Positions 32,453 through 40,943 of a DNA stretch of 64,000 bases are shown piece after piece; within the stretch, counting starts at the first letter, position 1, and every line of letters starts with the position of its first letter. Both the position numbers and the translations under genes were made by a program. Below the pieces are notes generated by a model that saw nothing but the letters and a program-made list of their open reading frames with translations, was not told the DNA's origin and searched no databases. The DNA comes from CAZLHO01 sp964559455 (GTDB taxonomy: Bacteria > Krumholzibacteriota > Krumholzibacteriia > LZORAL124-64-63), in the NCBI GenBank assembly GCA_964559455.1, contig CAZLHO010000004.1, positions 1 to 64,000 on the forward strand, written 5' to 3'.

Positions 32453-33958
32453 CTAATCCGAAACGGTCTCGATGTAGACGACCGTGCGGTTGTTGGGGGT
32501 GAAGATCTCCTCGGCGACGCGCTGAACGTCGGCGGTCGTGACGGCATCGATCTTGTCGAGCTGCGTGAACATCAGGCGCCAGTCGCCCAGCTTGCCCTGG
32601 AAGTAGGCCATCTGGCCGGCGAGGCCCTGGTTGCCGTCGAGCGAGCGGATGAAGTTGGCCCGGGCGCGTCGCTTGACGCCGGCCAGTTCCTCTTCGGTGA
32701 CGCCGTCGGCGACCAGACGATCGATCTCGGCGAAGAGCAGCTCCTCGACCTCGAGCGCGGTGACGTCCTTGGCGGGGATGATGCCGAAGGTCATGTGCGC
32801 CGGATACTTGTTGTCGGGGAAGCCGGAGAAGCAGAAGGCCTGCGAGGCCTTCTTGGTCTCCTTGACCAGCTTCGTGTAGAGGCGGCTCGTGCGGCCCTGG
32901 CCCAGGATGTCGGCGATCGCCTCGTAGACCGGGGTGTCGGGGTCGTGGATGCTGCCGACGTGGAAGCCGCAGGCGTAGAGGGGCTGGGCGGTGTGCTCGA
33001 TCACCTGGCGCCGCTCGCCGCGCTGCACGGGCTCGCGGGTCTCGACGACCGGCGGCTCCGCAGCCGAGACCTTGGCGAAGTACTTCTCGGCCAGCTTCTT
33101 GACCTCGTCGAAGTCGACGTCGCCCACCACGGCCACGGTCATGTTCTTGCCCACGTAGTGCTCGTTGTAGAAGCGCTCGCAGTCGGGGCGGGTGATCGTG
33201 TTGATGTCGCTCATCCAGCCGATGGTCGAGTGGTGGTAGGGATGAGCCATGAAGGCCAGGTTCTGGTACTGCTCCAGGAGCATGCCGAAGGGGCTGTTGT
33301 CGGTGCGCATGCGGCGCTCCTCGGTCACCGGTCCGTCCTTCTCGGTGTAGAACTCCCGGAAGACGGGGCTGCCCATGCGGCCCCCCTCGAGGTAGGCCCA
33401 CAGCTCGAGCCGGTTCGAGGGGAAGCTGTAGAAGTAGGTGGTGTTGTCGGTCCAGGTGCCGGCGTTCATGCCCTTGCCGCCGTTGTTCTCGACGATCTGG
33501 CCGAACTCGTTGCTCACCACGTAGCTCCGGGCCTCGTCGCGCGCCTGCGCGAAGGCCTCCTCGAGCGTCGCCAGCATGTCGGGATCGGCGGCGGCGCCCT
33601 TGGCCTTCTCCGCCTTCAGCGCGATGTAGGCGGCGTCCTCGGCCGCCATCGCCGCGCGTTCCTTCTTGATGTCCTCGGTCCCGATCTCGTCGGTCCCCTT
33701 GAAGGCCATGTGCTCCAGGATGTGGGCGATGCCGGTGATGCCGGTCACCTCGTCCGAGCTGCCGACGTTCATGTAGGTGTTGAAGGTGAACACGGGAACG
33801 TCGTGCTTCTCGAGCACGATGAAGTGCACCCCGTTGTCCAGGGTGAACTCCCGGACCTGGCCGGCCAGGTCCTGGTAACCGGCCGCGACCGGGCCGGCGG
33901 CCAGCATCAGCAGCAGGCCGACCAGGGTCGCGACACGCAAGGAATGGAATCTGGGCAT
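32453..33958 (-). CDS. Periplasmic M16 zinc peptidase (HxxEH)
   Basis: 501 residues with a signal peptide ('LVGLLLMLAAGPVAAG'). Catalytic inverted zinc motif 'GIAHILEHMAFKGT' near residue 85 (HxxEH), with the downstream Glu in 'VTEERRMRTDNSPFG' region. The usual spacing between the two is enlarged by a helical, Ala/Glu/Lys-rich insertion. The second half has 'ADILGQGRTSRLYTKLV'. Start ATG at 33958 with GAGGGAGG 5 nt upstream; longer frames upstream lack a signal peptide. Likely degrades peptides in the periplasm with the downstream M16 partner. Confidence 0.92.
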   Translation of the reverse strand: MPRFHSLRVATLVGLLLMLAAGPVAAGYQDLAGQVREFTLDNGVHFIVLEKHDVPVFTFNTYMNVGSSDEVTGITGIAHILEHMAFKGTDEIGTEDIKKERAAMAAEDAAYIALKAEKAKGAAADPDMLATLEEAFAQARDEARSYVVSNEFGQIVENNGGKGMNAGTWTDNTTYFYSFPSNRLELWAYLEGGRMGSPVFREFYTEKDGPVTEERRMRTDNSPFGMLLEQYQNLAFMAHPYHHSTIGWMSDINTITRPDCERFYNEHYVGKNMTVAVVGDVDFDEVKKLAEKYFAKVSAAEPPVVETREPVQRGERRQVIEHTAQPLYACGFHVGSIHDPDTPVYEAIADILGQGRTSRLYTKLVKETKKASQAFCFSGFPDNKYPAHMTFGIIPAKDVTALEVEELLFAEIDRLVADGVTEEELAGVKRRARANFIRSLDGNQGLAGQMAYFQGKLGDWRLMFTQLDKIDAVTTADVQRVAEEIFTPNNRTVVYIETVSD

Positions 33959-34104
33959 CGAGGCCTCCCTCGTTGTGATCCGGCTAGGGCTGCCACGAAG
34001 AGACGCAGCGGCCCGAAACCGGGTACGGTCTGGCGCCCGGCGGGGCCGGGACGTGGATTGCGGCGGGGTGAGCGACAATCTAGGCGGAAACCGCCGGGCT
34101 GCAC

Positions 34105-34131
34105 GCTATCATCGCGACGGCGGGCTGTCAA
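34105..34131 (-). promoter_or_regulatory. Possible promoter of the M16 operon
   Basis: On the minus strand TTGACA (34131-34126, overlapping the stop of the upstream glycosylase gene) is followed after 15 nt by GATAGC. The -35 is perfect but the -10 and spacing are not. The leader of ~145 nt contains a small GGCGG/CCGCC hairpin. Confidence 0.32.
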
Positions 34132-34721
34132 ATCCGGGATGGCGGAGCGCTCAGACAGGGGCTGTCGGGGTCGACGAAGCGCCAGGGGCGGCCGCGGGCG
34201 GTGCGGACGCCGATGCGCGGGCCGGCGACGACCCGCTCCGGCGGGCGGTCCCCGGGCCGGATGATGAGCCGGGGACCGGCCAGGGACTCGCCGTCCCAGC
34301 CGCGATCGATGCCGAAGGCCCGGCAGAGCTTGCCGGGACCGTCGCAGAGACCGCCGGCGCCGGGCGCCGGGCCGCGCCGCCGCGCCATCGTCGCCAGGCC
34401 GGTCAGGGGCTCGACGGCCCGGATCAGCACCGCGCCGGCCTCCCCCTCAGGCTCGGTGACGGCGTTCAGGCAGTGGTGCACGCCGTAGATCAGATAGACG
34501 TAGGCCCGGCCCGGCGGCCCGAACATCACGGCGCTGCGGGGCGTGGGACCGCCTGCGGCGTGGCTGGCCGGATCGTCGGCGCCGCGGTAGGCCTCGACCT
34601 CGACGATGCGGCCCGAGACCCGCCCGCGGCCGGTCCCGGCCGCCAGGACGGCGCCCACCAGGTCGCAGGCCACCGCGGGGGTCGGGCGGGCGAAGAAGGA
34701 GATGGGAAAGGCTCGGAGCAT
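34128..34721 (-). CDS. DNA-3-methyladenine glycosylase (Mpg/AAG family)
   Basis: 197 residues. The AAG fold is evident from 'VGRIVEVEAYRG'-type motif (here 'SGRIVEVEAYRGADDPASHA'), 'GRAYVYLIYGVHHCLNAV', 'VLIRAVEPLTGLATM' and 'LCDGPGKLCRAFGI'. The Glu in 'VEVEAY' is the catalytic residue in the family. Removes alkylated and deaminated purines from DNA. The ATG at 34721 abuts the permease stop (34722), so the enzyme is at the end of the ABC-transporter unit, an unrelated function sharing a transcript. Confidence 0.93.
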   Translation of the reverse strand: MLRAFPISFFARPTPAVACDLVGAVLAAGTGRGRVSGRIVEVEAYRGADDPASHAAGGPTPRSAVMFGPPGRAYVYLIYGVHHCLNAVTEPEGEAGAVLIRAVEPLTGLATMARRRGPAPGAGGLCDGPGKLCRAFGIDRGWDGESLAGPRLIIRPGDRPPERVVAGPRIGVRTARGRPWRFVDPDSPCLSAPPSRI

Positions 34722-35570
34722 CTAGCGGAAGATCTCCTTGCGGCGCAGCAGCCAGCAGCCGACGGCTACGGTCACGACCACCACCCCGACGAGCACCAGC
34801 AGCGAATGCCAGGCCGAGGGCGGCACCTCGTTGAAGAGCACGCGCTGCACCTCGGCCAGCAGGTTCGGCATGCTCGGCGTGCCCTCGGTCGGGTTGCGGA
34901 TCAGGTTGCGCAGGTGGAAGACCACCGTCAGCTCCTTCAACCGCAGCGGCGCGTTGCCGCTGATCGACTCCCAGCCGAAGGCGAAGAGGATCGCCGGCAG
35001 CATCGGCTTGCGCAGCCAGGTGCCGACCGCCGCGAAGACCGCCGTATAGACGAAGGCGCCGAGCACGATGATCACGCAGGTGCCCACGTACATGCGCAGG
35101 AACGCCAGGTTCACGACGCCGAAGTTGCCGACGACGATCACCAGGAAGCAGACCGCCAGCGAAGCGACCAGCAGCGTGGCCGCCACGGTCTGCGCGGCCC
35201 ACAGGCGGCCGATGTAGATCGACACCCGGCTCAGCGGCCGGGTCCAGTAGTAGATGATCGTCCCCTCGTCGATCTCCTCGGCGATCGCCGACAGCCCGAA
35301 GGCCAGCGAGACCAGCGCCACCAGGAAATGCACGTAGACCATGCCGCTGAGGTTGGCCAGCAGCAGCGCCGCGGGGATGGCGTCGCCGCCGTCCAGCAGG
35401 CGCCATGCCAGGGTCAGCAGCACAGGCAGCAGCATGACCAGGCCCACCGAGTAGACGCGCTTGCGCCGCACCATCTCGCGGAACGAGAAGAAGCCGATCC
35501 AGAAGGCCGCCGGACACAGGCCCAGGGGACGGTCGGCGGGGGCTGCGGGGCGCAGGGGGGCTTCGCTCAT
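34722..35570 (-). CDS. ABC-2 type permease (system 2)
   Basis: 282 residues with six predicted membrane helices. Typical ABC-2 features: a cytoplasmic N-terminal helix 'FFSFREMVRRKRVYSVGLVML', 'IAEEIDEGTIIYYWTRPLSR' after helix 2, and a C-terminal helix ending 'CWLLRRKEIFR'. The latter motif (E-x-G-T..W..PLSR) is shared by permeases paired with CcmA-type ATPases. It forms an exporter with the ATPase encoded 1 nt upstream; substrate unknown. N-terminal ~20 residues are Ala/Pro-rich. Confidence 0.88.
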   Translation of the reverse strand: MSEAPLRPAAPADRPLGLCPAAFWIGFFSFREMVRRKRVYSVGLVMLLPVLLTLAWRLLDGGDAIPAALLLANLSGMVYVHFLVALVSLAFGLSAIAEEIDEGTIIYYWTRPLSRVSIYIGRLWAAQTVAATLLVASLAVCFLVIVVGNFGVVNLAFLRMYVGTCVIIVLGAFVYTAVFAAVGTWLRKPMLPAILFAFGWESISGNAPLRLKELTVVFHLRNLIRNPTEGTPSMPNLLAEVQRVLFNEVPPSAWHSLLVLVGVVVVTVAVGCWLLRRKEIFR

Positions 35571-35571
35571 C

Positions 35572-36501
35572 TCAGTCTCCCACCAGGTAGTCGAAGACGG
35601 CCTGCAGGTTGTCGTCCAGGGTCTCGAACTCCGACACCGCCAGCTCGTGCTCCAGCAGCCAGCCGGGCAGGGCGCTGTAGAACGAGAGCGCCTGGTTGGT
35701 GCGGGCGACGACGCGGCCCAGGTCGTCCAGCTCGACGCCCACCACCAGGTCGCGGCCGGCCAGGAACGACGCCAGCCGCCGCGGCTCGTCGCTGTGCAGG
35801 GCGACGATCGTGGGCTGGTTGCGGATGTGGTCGCGGATCTCGGTGATGTCGCCCTCGGCCAGCAGCTTGCCGTGGTGGATGAGTACGATCGAGCGGGTCA
35901 TGGTCTCGATCTCGGGCAGGATGTGGCTCGAGACGACCACGCCGCAGCCGCTCCCGCCCAGCTCGCGGACCAGGTCGATGATCTCGCGTCGCGAGACCGG
36001 GTCCATGCCGTTCAGGGGTTCGTCCAGGAAGATGATGTCCGGCTCGTGGGCCAGGGCCTGGGCCATCTTCAGCTTCTGGCGCATGCCCTTGGAATAGGCG
36101 CCGATCCGCTTGTCGGCGGCGTCGGACAGCCGGACCAGGCCCAGGGCCCGGTCGCTGCGCGCCCGGACCTCCTCGCCGGGGAAGCCCATCAGACGCAGCA
36201 TCAGCGACATGAACTCGCGCCCGGTCAGCCAGTCGAAGAGGGCGTCGCTCTCGGGGCAGAAGCCCACCCGGCGGAAACCGCCGACGTCGCGGCGCAGGCG
36301 GCGGCCGCCGACCTCGATCCGGCCCTGGCTGGGCGTGATCAGTCCCGCCATCAGCTTGAAGAGGGTGGTCTTGCCGGCGCCGTTCAGGCCCAGCAGCCCG
36401 GTCACTCCCGGCCCGATGGACAGCGAGCAGTCGTTGACGGCGATCACCTCGCCGAACCACTTGCTCACCCGGTCGGCCTGCAGCAGCGCCCCGGCGTTCA
36501 C
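35572..36501 (-). CDS. ABC transporter ATP-binding protein (system 2)
   Basis: 309 residues. Walker A 'GLNGAGKTTLF', signature 'YSKGMRQKLKMAQALA' and Walker B 'IIFLDEPLNGMDPVSR', with the H-loop in 'VVSSHILPEIE'. CcmA-like class used with ABC-2 permeases. The C-terminal ~80 residues are a regulatory extension. The GTG at 36501 follows GGAGG by 7 nt and overlaps the previous permease stop (GTGA). The two permease/ATPase pairs run in alternating order, suggesting two related exporters or one heteromeric one. Confidence 0.93.
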   Translation of the reverse strand: MNAGALLQADRVSKWFGEVIAVNDCSLSIGPGVTGLLGLNGAGKTTLFKLMAGLITPSQGRIEVGGRRLRRDVGGFRRVGFCPESDALFDWLTGREFMSLMLRLMGFPGEEVRARSDRALGLVRLSDAADKRIGAYSKGMRQKLKMAQALAHEPDIIFLDEPLNGMDPVSRREIIDLVRELGGSGCGVVVSSHILPEIETMTRSIVLIHHGKLLAEGDITEIRDHIRNQPTIVALHSDEPRRLASFLAGRDLVVGVELDDLGRVVARTNQALSFYSALPGWLLEHELAVSEFETLDDNLQAVFDYLVGD

Positions 36502-37352
36502 GAGACCACCTCCACGGGACGGATGCGGCGGCGCAGCACGGCGACGGCGGCCAGCGTCAGGATCACGGCCTGCAGCAGGCTGAACCAGGGCGAAATGGAC
36601 GTCAGGGCGGGCTCGGCGGAGAAGAAGAGCGAGCCCAGGTTCTCGTACATCCCCGGAAAATTGCAGATCTCGAGGCGGGCGTCGAACATCGCCATGATGT
36701 CGGCCAGCCCGTCGCTGCCGGCGTAGAGCAGCACCCACCAGAGCACGACGAAGACGGTGCGGCGGCCCAGCGACGAGAGCGCGAGCAGGATCAGCGCCAG
36801 GCTGACCCCCGAGAGGATGCAGAAGGCGGTGGCGCGCAGGGGGACCAGCAGGAGCATCTCGACGCCGACGTCGCCGCTGGTCACCAGGTAGCCGAAGACG
36901 CTCAGGGCGTAGACCGGGAAGAGGGTCACCGCGAAGTAGAAGAAGAGGATGATCGCCGTCTTGCCCGCCACGTAGTCGATCAGGGTCAGGGGTCGGGCGA
37001 AGTAGAGGGCGAGCCCGTTCTCCTCGCGATCGCGGGTCACCAGGCGGGCGCCGATCAGGGCCAGCACGATCAGGACGAAGGGCCCCTGCCAGAAGAGGAA
37101 GGCCCGGAAGCCCTCGGGCGTGATGTCGGTCCAACTGCCGCCGAGCAGGCGGGCCAACTCCCCTACCTTCCAGGTGAAGTAGAGGATGCCCGCCTTGACC
37201 ACCGCCGGCACCCAGGCCACCACCAGCAGCAGCAGGAAGCCGCGCCGCTTCAGGGGCTCGGCGATGCCGCGGCGCGCGATGGCCCACCAGGCCGGCGCGG
37301 CGTGTCCGCCGGAGTGCTCCCAGTGCCTGTATCCCCGTTCGTAGACCGGCAT
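36498..37352 (-). CDS. ABC-2 type permease (system 1)
   Basis: 284 residues, six membrane helices. The N-terminal 'MPVYERGYRHWEHSGG' is a known hallmark of one group of ABC-2 permeases (Y-x-x-x-Y-R-x-W). 'RDREENGLALYFARPLTLIDYVAGK' after the second helix matches the coupling region of the family. It is encoded 2 bp downstream of its presumed ATPase. Likely exports a lipid, peptide or drug-like compound; nothing in the sequence chooses between these. Confidence 0.88.
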   Translation of the reverse strand: MPVYERGYRHWEHSGGHAAPAWWAIARRGIAEPLKRRGFLLLLVVAWVPAVVKAGILYFTWKVGELARLLGGSWTDITPEGFRAFLFWQGPFVLIVLALIGARLVTRDREENGLALYFARPLTLIDYVAGKTAIILFFYFAVTLFPVYALSVFGYLVTSGDVGVEMLLLVPLRATAFCILSGVSLALILLALSSLGRRTVFVVLWWVLLYAGSDGLADIMAMFDARLEICNFPGMYENLGSLFFSAEPALTSISPWFSLLQAVILTLAAVAVLRRRIRPVEVVS

Positions 37353-37354
37353 CG

Positions 37355-38293
37355 CTACTCCCCGCCGTCGACGAGCTTGAAGAAGAGGTCCTCGAGGGTC
37401 TCGGTGCGCAGTTGCAGCCGGCGCAGGGCGTAGCCGCTCTCGACGGCCGCCCGCAGCACCGGCCCGGTGCCCTCGTCCGGGGGCAGGCCGATGCGCAGCA
37501 GCCGTCCCTCGGCCTCGGCGGCGCCCCCGGCCCTGCGGACGGCGTCCAGGAAGCCCTGCTCGTTGCCGAAACCCTCGGCGATGTAGACGCGCTCGGCGCC
37601 GTCGTCCACCGCGCCGATCCCGACATGGTCCAGGAGCCGTCCCTCGCGCAGGACCAGGATCTCGGAGCAGACGGCCTTGACGTCGGCCAGCAGGTGGGTC
37701 GAGAGGATCACGCCCAGGCCCTTGGCGCCGGCGAGATCGTTGACGAGGTCCAGCATCGACAGGCGGCCCTTGGGGTCGAGGCCGCTGGTCGGTTCGTCCA
37801 GGAAGAGCCAGTCGGGATCGTGGACCAGGGCCTGGGACAGCTTCAGGCGCTGGCGCATGCCCTGGCTGTAGGTGTCGGCCAGCCGGTAGCGCTCATCGGC
37901 CAGCCCGACGTAGTTCAGCACTTCGTGGGCCCGCTGCAGGGCGTCCGAGGTCGGCATCCCGCCCAGTTCGCCCAGGTAGGCCACCATCGCCACGCCGCTC
38001 ATGCCGGGGATGATGCCGCCCCGCTCGGGCATCCAGCCCACGTGGCGCCGGGCGCGACGGGGGGCGCGGGCCATGTCGTGGCCCATGACCGTGACGCCGC
38101 CCGCCACCGGCGGCAGGTGGCCGAGCAGCACGCGCAGCAGGGTCGTCTTGCCGGAACCGTTGGGCCCGAGCAGGCCGACGGCCTTCTTCTCGAGGCTGAA
38201 GGACACGTCCTTGAGCACGGGAGGGCCGCCGTAACCGGCGTCGAGACGGCGGGCTTCGATGGCGGAGCCGCTGCTGTTGACTTTGTCGTCCAT
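37355..38293 (-). CDS. ABC transporter ATP-binding protein (system 1)
   Basis: 312 residues. Walker A 'GLLGPNGSGKTTLLRVLLG', signature 'YSQGMRQRLKLSQALVH', Walker B 'WLFLDEPTSGLDPKG' and H-loop 'ILSTHLLADVK'. The first gene of the four-gene ABC block. The start is uncertain: ATG at 38293 has only a closely spaced GGGAG, and ATG at 38302 lies in a CATAAT sequence that could itself be a -10 element, which would make the mRNA almost leaderless. It diverges from metK across about 150 bp. Confidence 0.92.
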   Translation of the reverse strand: MDDKVNSSGSAIEARRLDAGYGGPPVLKDVSFSLEKKAVGLLGPNGSGKTTLLRVLLGHLPPVAGGVTVMGHDMARAPRRARRHVGWMPERGGIIPGMSGVAMVAYLGELGGMPTSDALQRAHEVLNYVGLADERYRLADTYSQGMRQRLKLSQALVHDPDWLFLDEPTSGLDPKGRLSMLDLVNDLAGAKGLGVILSTHLLADVKAVCSEILVLREGRLLDHVGIGAVDDGAERVYIAEGFGNEQGFLDAVRRAGGAAEAEGRLLRIGLPPDEGTGPVLRAAVESGYALRRLQLRTETLEDLFFKLVDGGE

Positions 38294-38442
38294 GGCTCCC
38301 ATTATGAATTCTGGCAACCAGTTAGCGTTCCCGATCACGAACGCGGTAGTTACGCCGCGCCGGAGCGATTGTTTCAGAGACGCCCGGATATGCAAGTTCT
38401 TTTCCGCGCCGCCGGCCACGACGCCGCCGGCAAGGAGGTGCC

Positions 38443-39621
38443 ATGCCCCCCACCCGGATCAAGACCGCCGAGTCGGTGACGCCCGGCCACGCCGACAAGC
38501 TCTGCGACCTGATCGCCGACGCCGTCCTGGACGCCGTCCTGGCCGAGGACCGCTTCGCCCGCGTCGCCTGCGAGGTCATGGTGACCACGGGGATGGTCGT
38601 CGTGGCCGGCCAGATCACGACCAAGTGCTACGTCGACATCGCCGGCGTCGTGCGCGAGACGATCCGCAGCGTGGGCTATTCCGACCCCGCGACGGGCTTT
38701 TCGCACGAGAGCTGCGCGGTGGTCGTGCTGCTCGAGGAACAGTCCTCCGCCGTCTCGGCCGGGGTGGACCGCAAGGGCGCCGGCGACAGCTCCGTGGTCT
38801 TCGGCTTCGCCACCGACGAGGGCGCCCGGCTGCCCGTGGACTGCCACCTGATGCCGGTCACCCCCTACCTGGCCAACCGTCTGACCGAGCGCCTGACCGC
38901 GGTCCAGGCCGGTGGCAAGCTGCCCTACCTGTACCCGGACGGCAAATGCCAGATCTCGGTGGCCTTCGCCGGCGACCGCCCGCAGAGGCTGGCCCACGTC
39001 GTCCTGGCCGCCCACCACCGCGAGTCGGCCGACCTGGCCCAGGTCCGGCGCGACCTGAAGCGCCTGGTGATCAAGCCCGTGCTGGGCCCCACCGGCCTGA
39101 TGGACGACCGGACCGAGGTCGTGATCAACCCGATCGGCCCCTTCGTCGACGGCGGGCCGCGGGGAGACGCCGGCGTCACCGGCCGCAAGGTCACGGTGGA
39201 CTGCTACGGCAACTGCTGTCCCCACGGCGGCAGCGCCCTCTGCGGCAAGGATCCCACCCAGCCCGACCGCACCGGCAGCTACGGCGCCCGCTGGGTCGCC
39301 AAGCACCTGGTCGCCGCCGGCCTGGCCCGCACCTGCGTGGTCGAGACGGCCTACGTGATCGGCCGCGTCGATCCCCTCTACGTGCGGGTCGACAGCCGCG
39401 GCACCGGCGCCCTGCCGGACGCCCGCCTGACCGCGATCGTCGCCGAGCGCTTCGACCTGTCGCTGGCCGGCATCATCGAGGCCCTGGACCTGCGCCGGCC
39501 CATCTACACGCCCACCGCCGCCGGCGGCCATTTCGGCCGCACGGGCGGGGACTTCCCCTGGGAGGACCTGCCCCTGCTGGCGGAGCTGAAGAGCCTCAGG
39601 CCCGCGAAGTCGCGCCGCTAG
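38443..39621 (+). CDS. metK: S-adenosylmethionine synthetase, divergent form
   Basis: 392 residues. Overall layout is MetK: 'ESVTPGHADKLCDLIADAVLDA', 'GDAGVTGRKVTVDCYG', 'GKDPTQPDRTGSYGARWVAK', 'FDLSLAGIIEALDLRRPIY'. It catalyses SAM formation from ATP and methionine. Several near-invariant positions differ: GHPDK reads GHADK, the GAGDQG loop reads GAGDSS, QSPDI reads QSSAV, and the second Lys of GKDPTKVD is Gln. The P-loop His and the DAG-TGRK segment remain. It may be a real but divergent MetK or a paralog with altered activity. ATG 38443 has AAGGAGG 6 nt upstream. Pairs with a gamma-lyase 11 bp downstream. Confidence 0.82.
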   Translation: MPPTRIKTAESVTPGHADKLCDLIADAVLDAVLAEDRFARVACEVMVTTGMVVVAGQITTKCYVDIAGVVRETIRSVGYSDPATGFSHESCAVVVLLEEQSSAVSAGVDRKGAGDSSVVFGFATDEGARLPVDCHLMPVTPYLANRLTERLTAVQAGGKLPYLYPDGKCQISVAFAGDRPQRLAHVVLAAHHRESADLAQVRRDLKRLVIKPVLGPTGLMDDRTEVVINPIGPFVDGGPRGDAGVTGRKVTVDCYGNCCPHGGSALCGKDPTQPDRTGSYGARWVAKHLVAAGLARTCVVETAYVIGRVDPLYVRVDSRGTGALPDARLTAIVAERFDLSLAGIIEALDLRRPIYTPTAAGGHFGRTGGDFPWEDLPLLAELKSLRPAKSRR

Positions 39622-39632
39622 GAGGGACGACC

Positions 39633-40847
39633 ATGGTGAAGAAGAAGAAGGCCGGGAACGACTGGGGTTTCAGCACCCTCTGCATCCACGGCAAGAAGCA
39701 TACCGACAAGCACGACACGGGACGGCCGATCCGCGCCGTGTCGACGCCGATCTTCCAGAGCTCCACCTTCGCCTTCGAGAACGCCGACCACGGCGCCGCC
39801 ATCTTCGCGGGCGAGGATCCGGGCTACGTCTACACGCGGCTGGGCAACCCCACGCAGGCGGCCTTCGAGGTCGAGATGGCCTACCTGGAGGGCGGCGAGG
39901 CCGCCCTGGCCCTGGCCAGCGGCATGGCCGCCGCGACGACCGCGGTGCTGACCTGCTGCCGAGCCGGCGAGCACATCGTCGCCGGCGACACCCTCTACGG
40001 AGGCACGCACCAGCTCTTCACCCAGACCCTGCCCCGCCTGGACATCGCGGTCACCGAGATCGACGCCCGCGACCCGGAGAACTTCGCGCGGGCGATCACC
40101 GACAAGACGCGGCTGGTCTACCTCGAGACCCCGGCCAACCCCACCCTGGTGCTGACGGACATCGCGGCGGTGGCCGAGATCGCCCACGCCAAGGGCGTGC
40201 CGGTGCTCGTCGACAACACCTTCTGCACCCCCTACCTGCAGAACCCGCTGTCGCTGGGCGCGGACATCGTCCTGCACAGCGCGACCAAGTACATCGGCGG
40301 CCACGGCGACACTGTGGCCGGCGTCCTGGTCGGCAAGGCCGACTGGATCATGCAGGCCCGCATGGAGACGCTGCGCGACGTCGGCGGCTGCATCTCGCCC
40401 TTCAACGCCTGGCTGCTGCTGCGCGGCCTGAAGACCCTGCCGGTGCGCATGGACCGGCACCAGCGCAGCGCCATGGAGATCGCCCAGTTCCTCAGCTACC
40501 ATCCCAAGGTCGAGGACGTGATCTACCCCGGGTTGTCCTTCCACCCCCAGCACGCGCTGGCCGGGCGCCAGCAGCGGGGCTTCGGCGGCATGATCAGCTT
40601 CATGGTCGCGGGGGGGCGCGCGGCGGGCAAGGTCGTGCTGGACGCGGTGGAACTGTGCACCCTGGCCGTGAGCCTGGGCGACGTGGACACCCTGATCGAG
40701 CATCCCGCCAGCATGACCCACTCCACCTACAACGACGCCGACCTGAAGAAGGTCGGCATCGATCCGGCGATGATCCGGCTGTCGGTGGGGCTGGAGGACG
40801 TCGACGACATCATCGCCGACCTGCGCCAGGCCCTGGCGCGCATCTGA
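39633..40847 (+). CDS. Methionine gamma-lyase / cystathionine gamma-synthase family PLP enzyme
   Basis: 404 residues. Cys/Met-metabolism fold-type I PLP enzyme: PLP lysine in 'LHSATKYIGGHGD', Arg/Tyr PLP-phosphate site 'YTRLGNPTQAAFE', 'DNTFCTPYLQNPL', and C-terminal 'SLGDVDTLIEHPASMTH'. The residue equivalent to the catalytic Cys of true methionine gamma-lyases is Gly ('DTLYGGT'), so O-acetylhomoserine sulfhydrylase or cystathionine gamma-synthase activity is also possible. The first ~12 residues are Lys-rich. SD GGAGG 7 nt before the ATG. Its pairing with metK suggests methionine/SAM metabolism. Confidence 0.87.
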   Translation: MVKKKKAGNDWGFSTLCIHGKKHTDKHDTGRPIRAVSTPIFQSSTFAFENADHGAAIFAGEDPGYVYTRLGNPTQAAFEVEMAYLEGGEAALALASGMAAATTAVLTCCRAGEHIVAGDTLYGGTHQLFTQTLPRLDIAVTEIDARDPENFARAITDKTRLVYLETPANPTLVLTDIAAVAEIAHAKGVPVLVDNTFCTPYLQNPLSLGADIVLHSATKYIGGHGDTVAGVLVGKADWIMQARMETLRDVGGCISPFNAWLLLRGLKTLPVRMDRHQRSAMEIAQFLSYHPKVEDVIYPGLSFHPQHALAGRQQRGFGGMISFMVAGGRAAGKVVLDAVELCTLAVSLGDVDTLIEHPASMTHSTYNDADLKKVGIDPAMIRLSVGLEDVDDIIADLRQALARI

Positions 40848-40877
40848 CGCGCGGCCTCAGGCCAGGGGGAAGAAGAC

Positions 40878-40905
40878 GGAGCGGAGGGGATCGCCCCTCC
40901 GCTCC
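40878..40905 (-). terminator. Terminator between convergent metK-lyase and ctp units
   Basis: A perfect 12-bp stem (40878-40889 with 40894-40905) and 4-nt loop. On the minus strand it is followed by GTCTTCTTCCCCC, a T-rich tail, so it mainly serves the protease gene; it may act in both directions. Confidence 0.58.
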
Positions 40906-40943
40906 CTGCATGCTACGGACCCCGACGGGGCCGCGCCGTCGTT

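Noticed and set aside
30347..34264. A 1305-codon plus-strand open frame opposite the M16 peptidases
   Set aside because: Low-complexity sequence without domains; the minus-strand genes have signal peptides, motifs and ribosome-binding sites.
38294..38442. A SAM riboswitch upstream of metK
   Set aside because: The gap before metK has no terminator hairpin or recognisable SAM-I/II motif and is too short for SAM-I plus expression platform.
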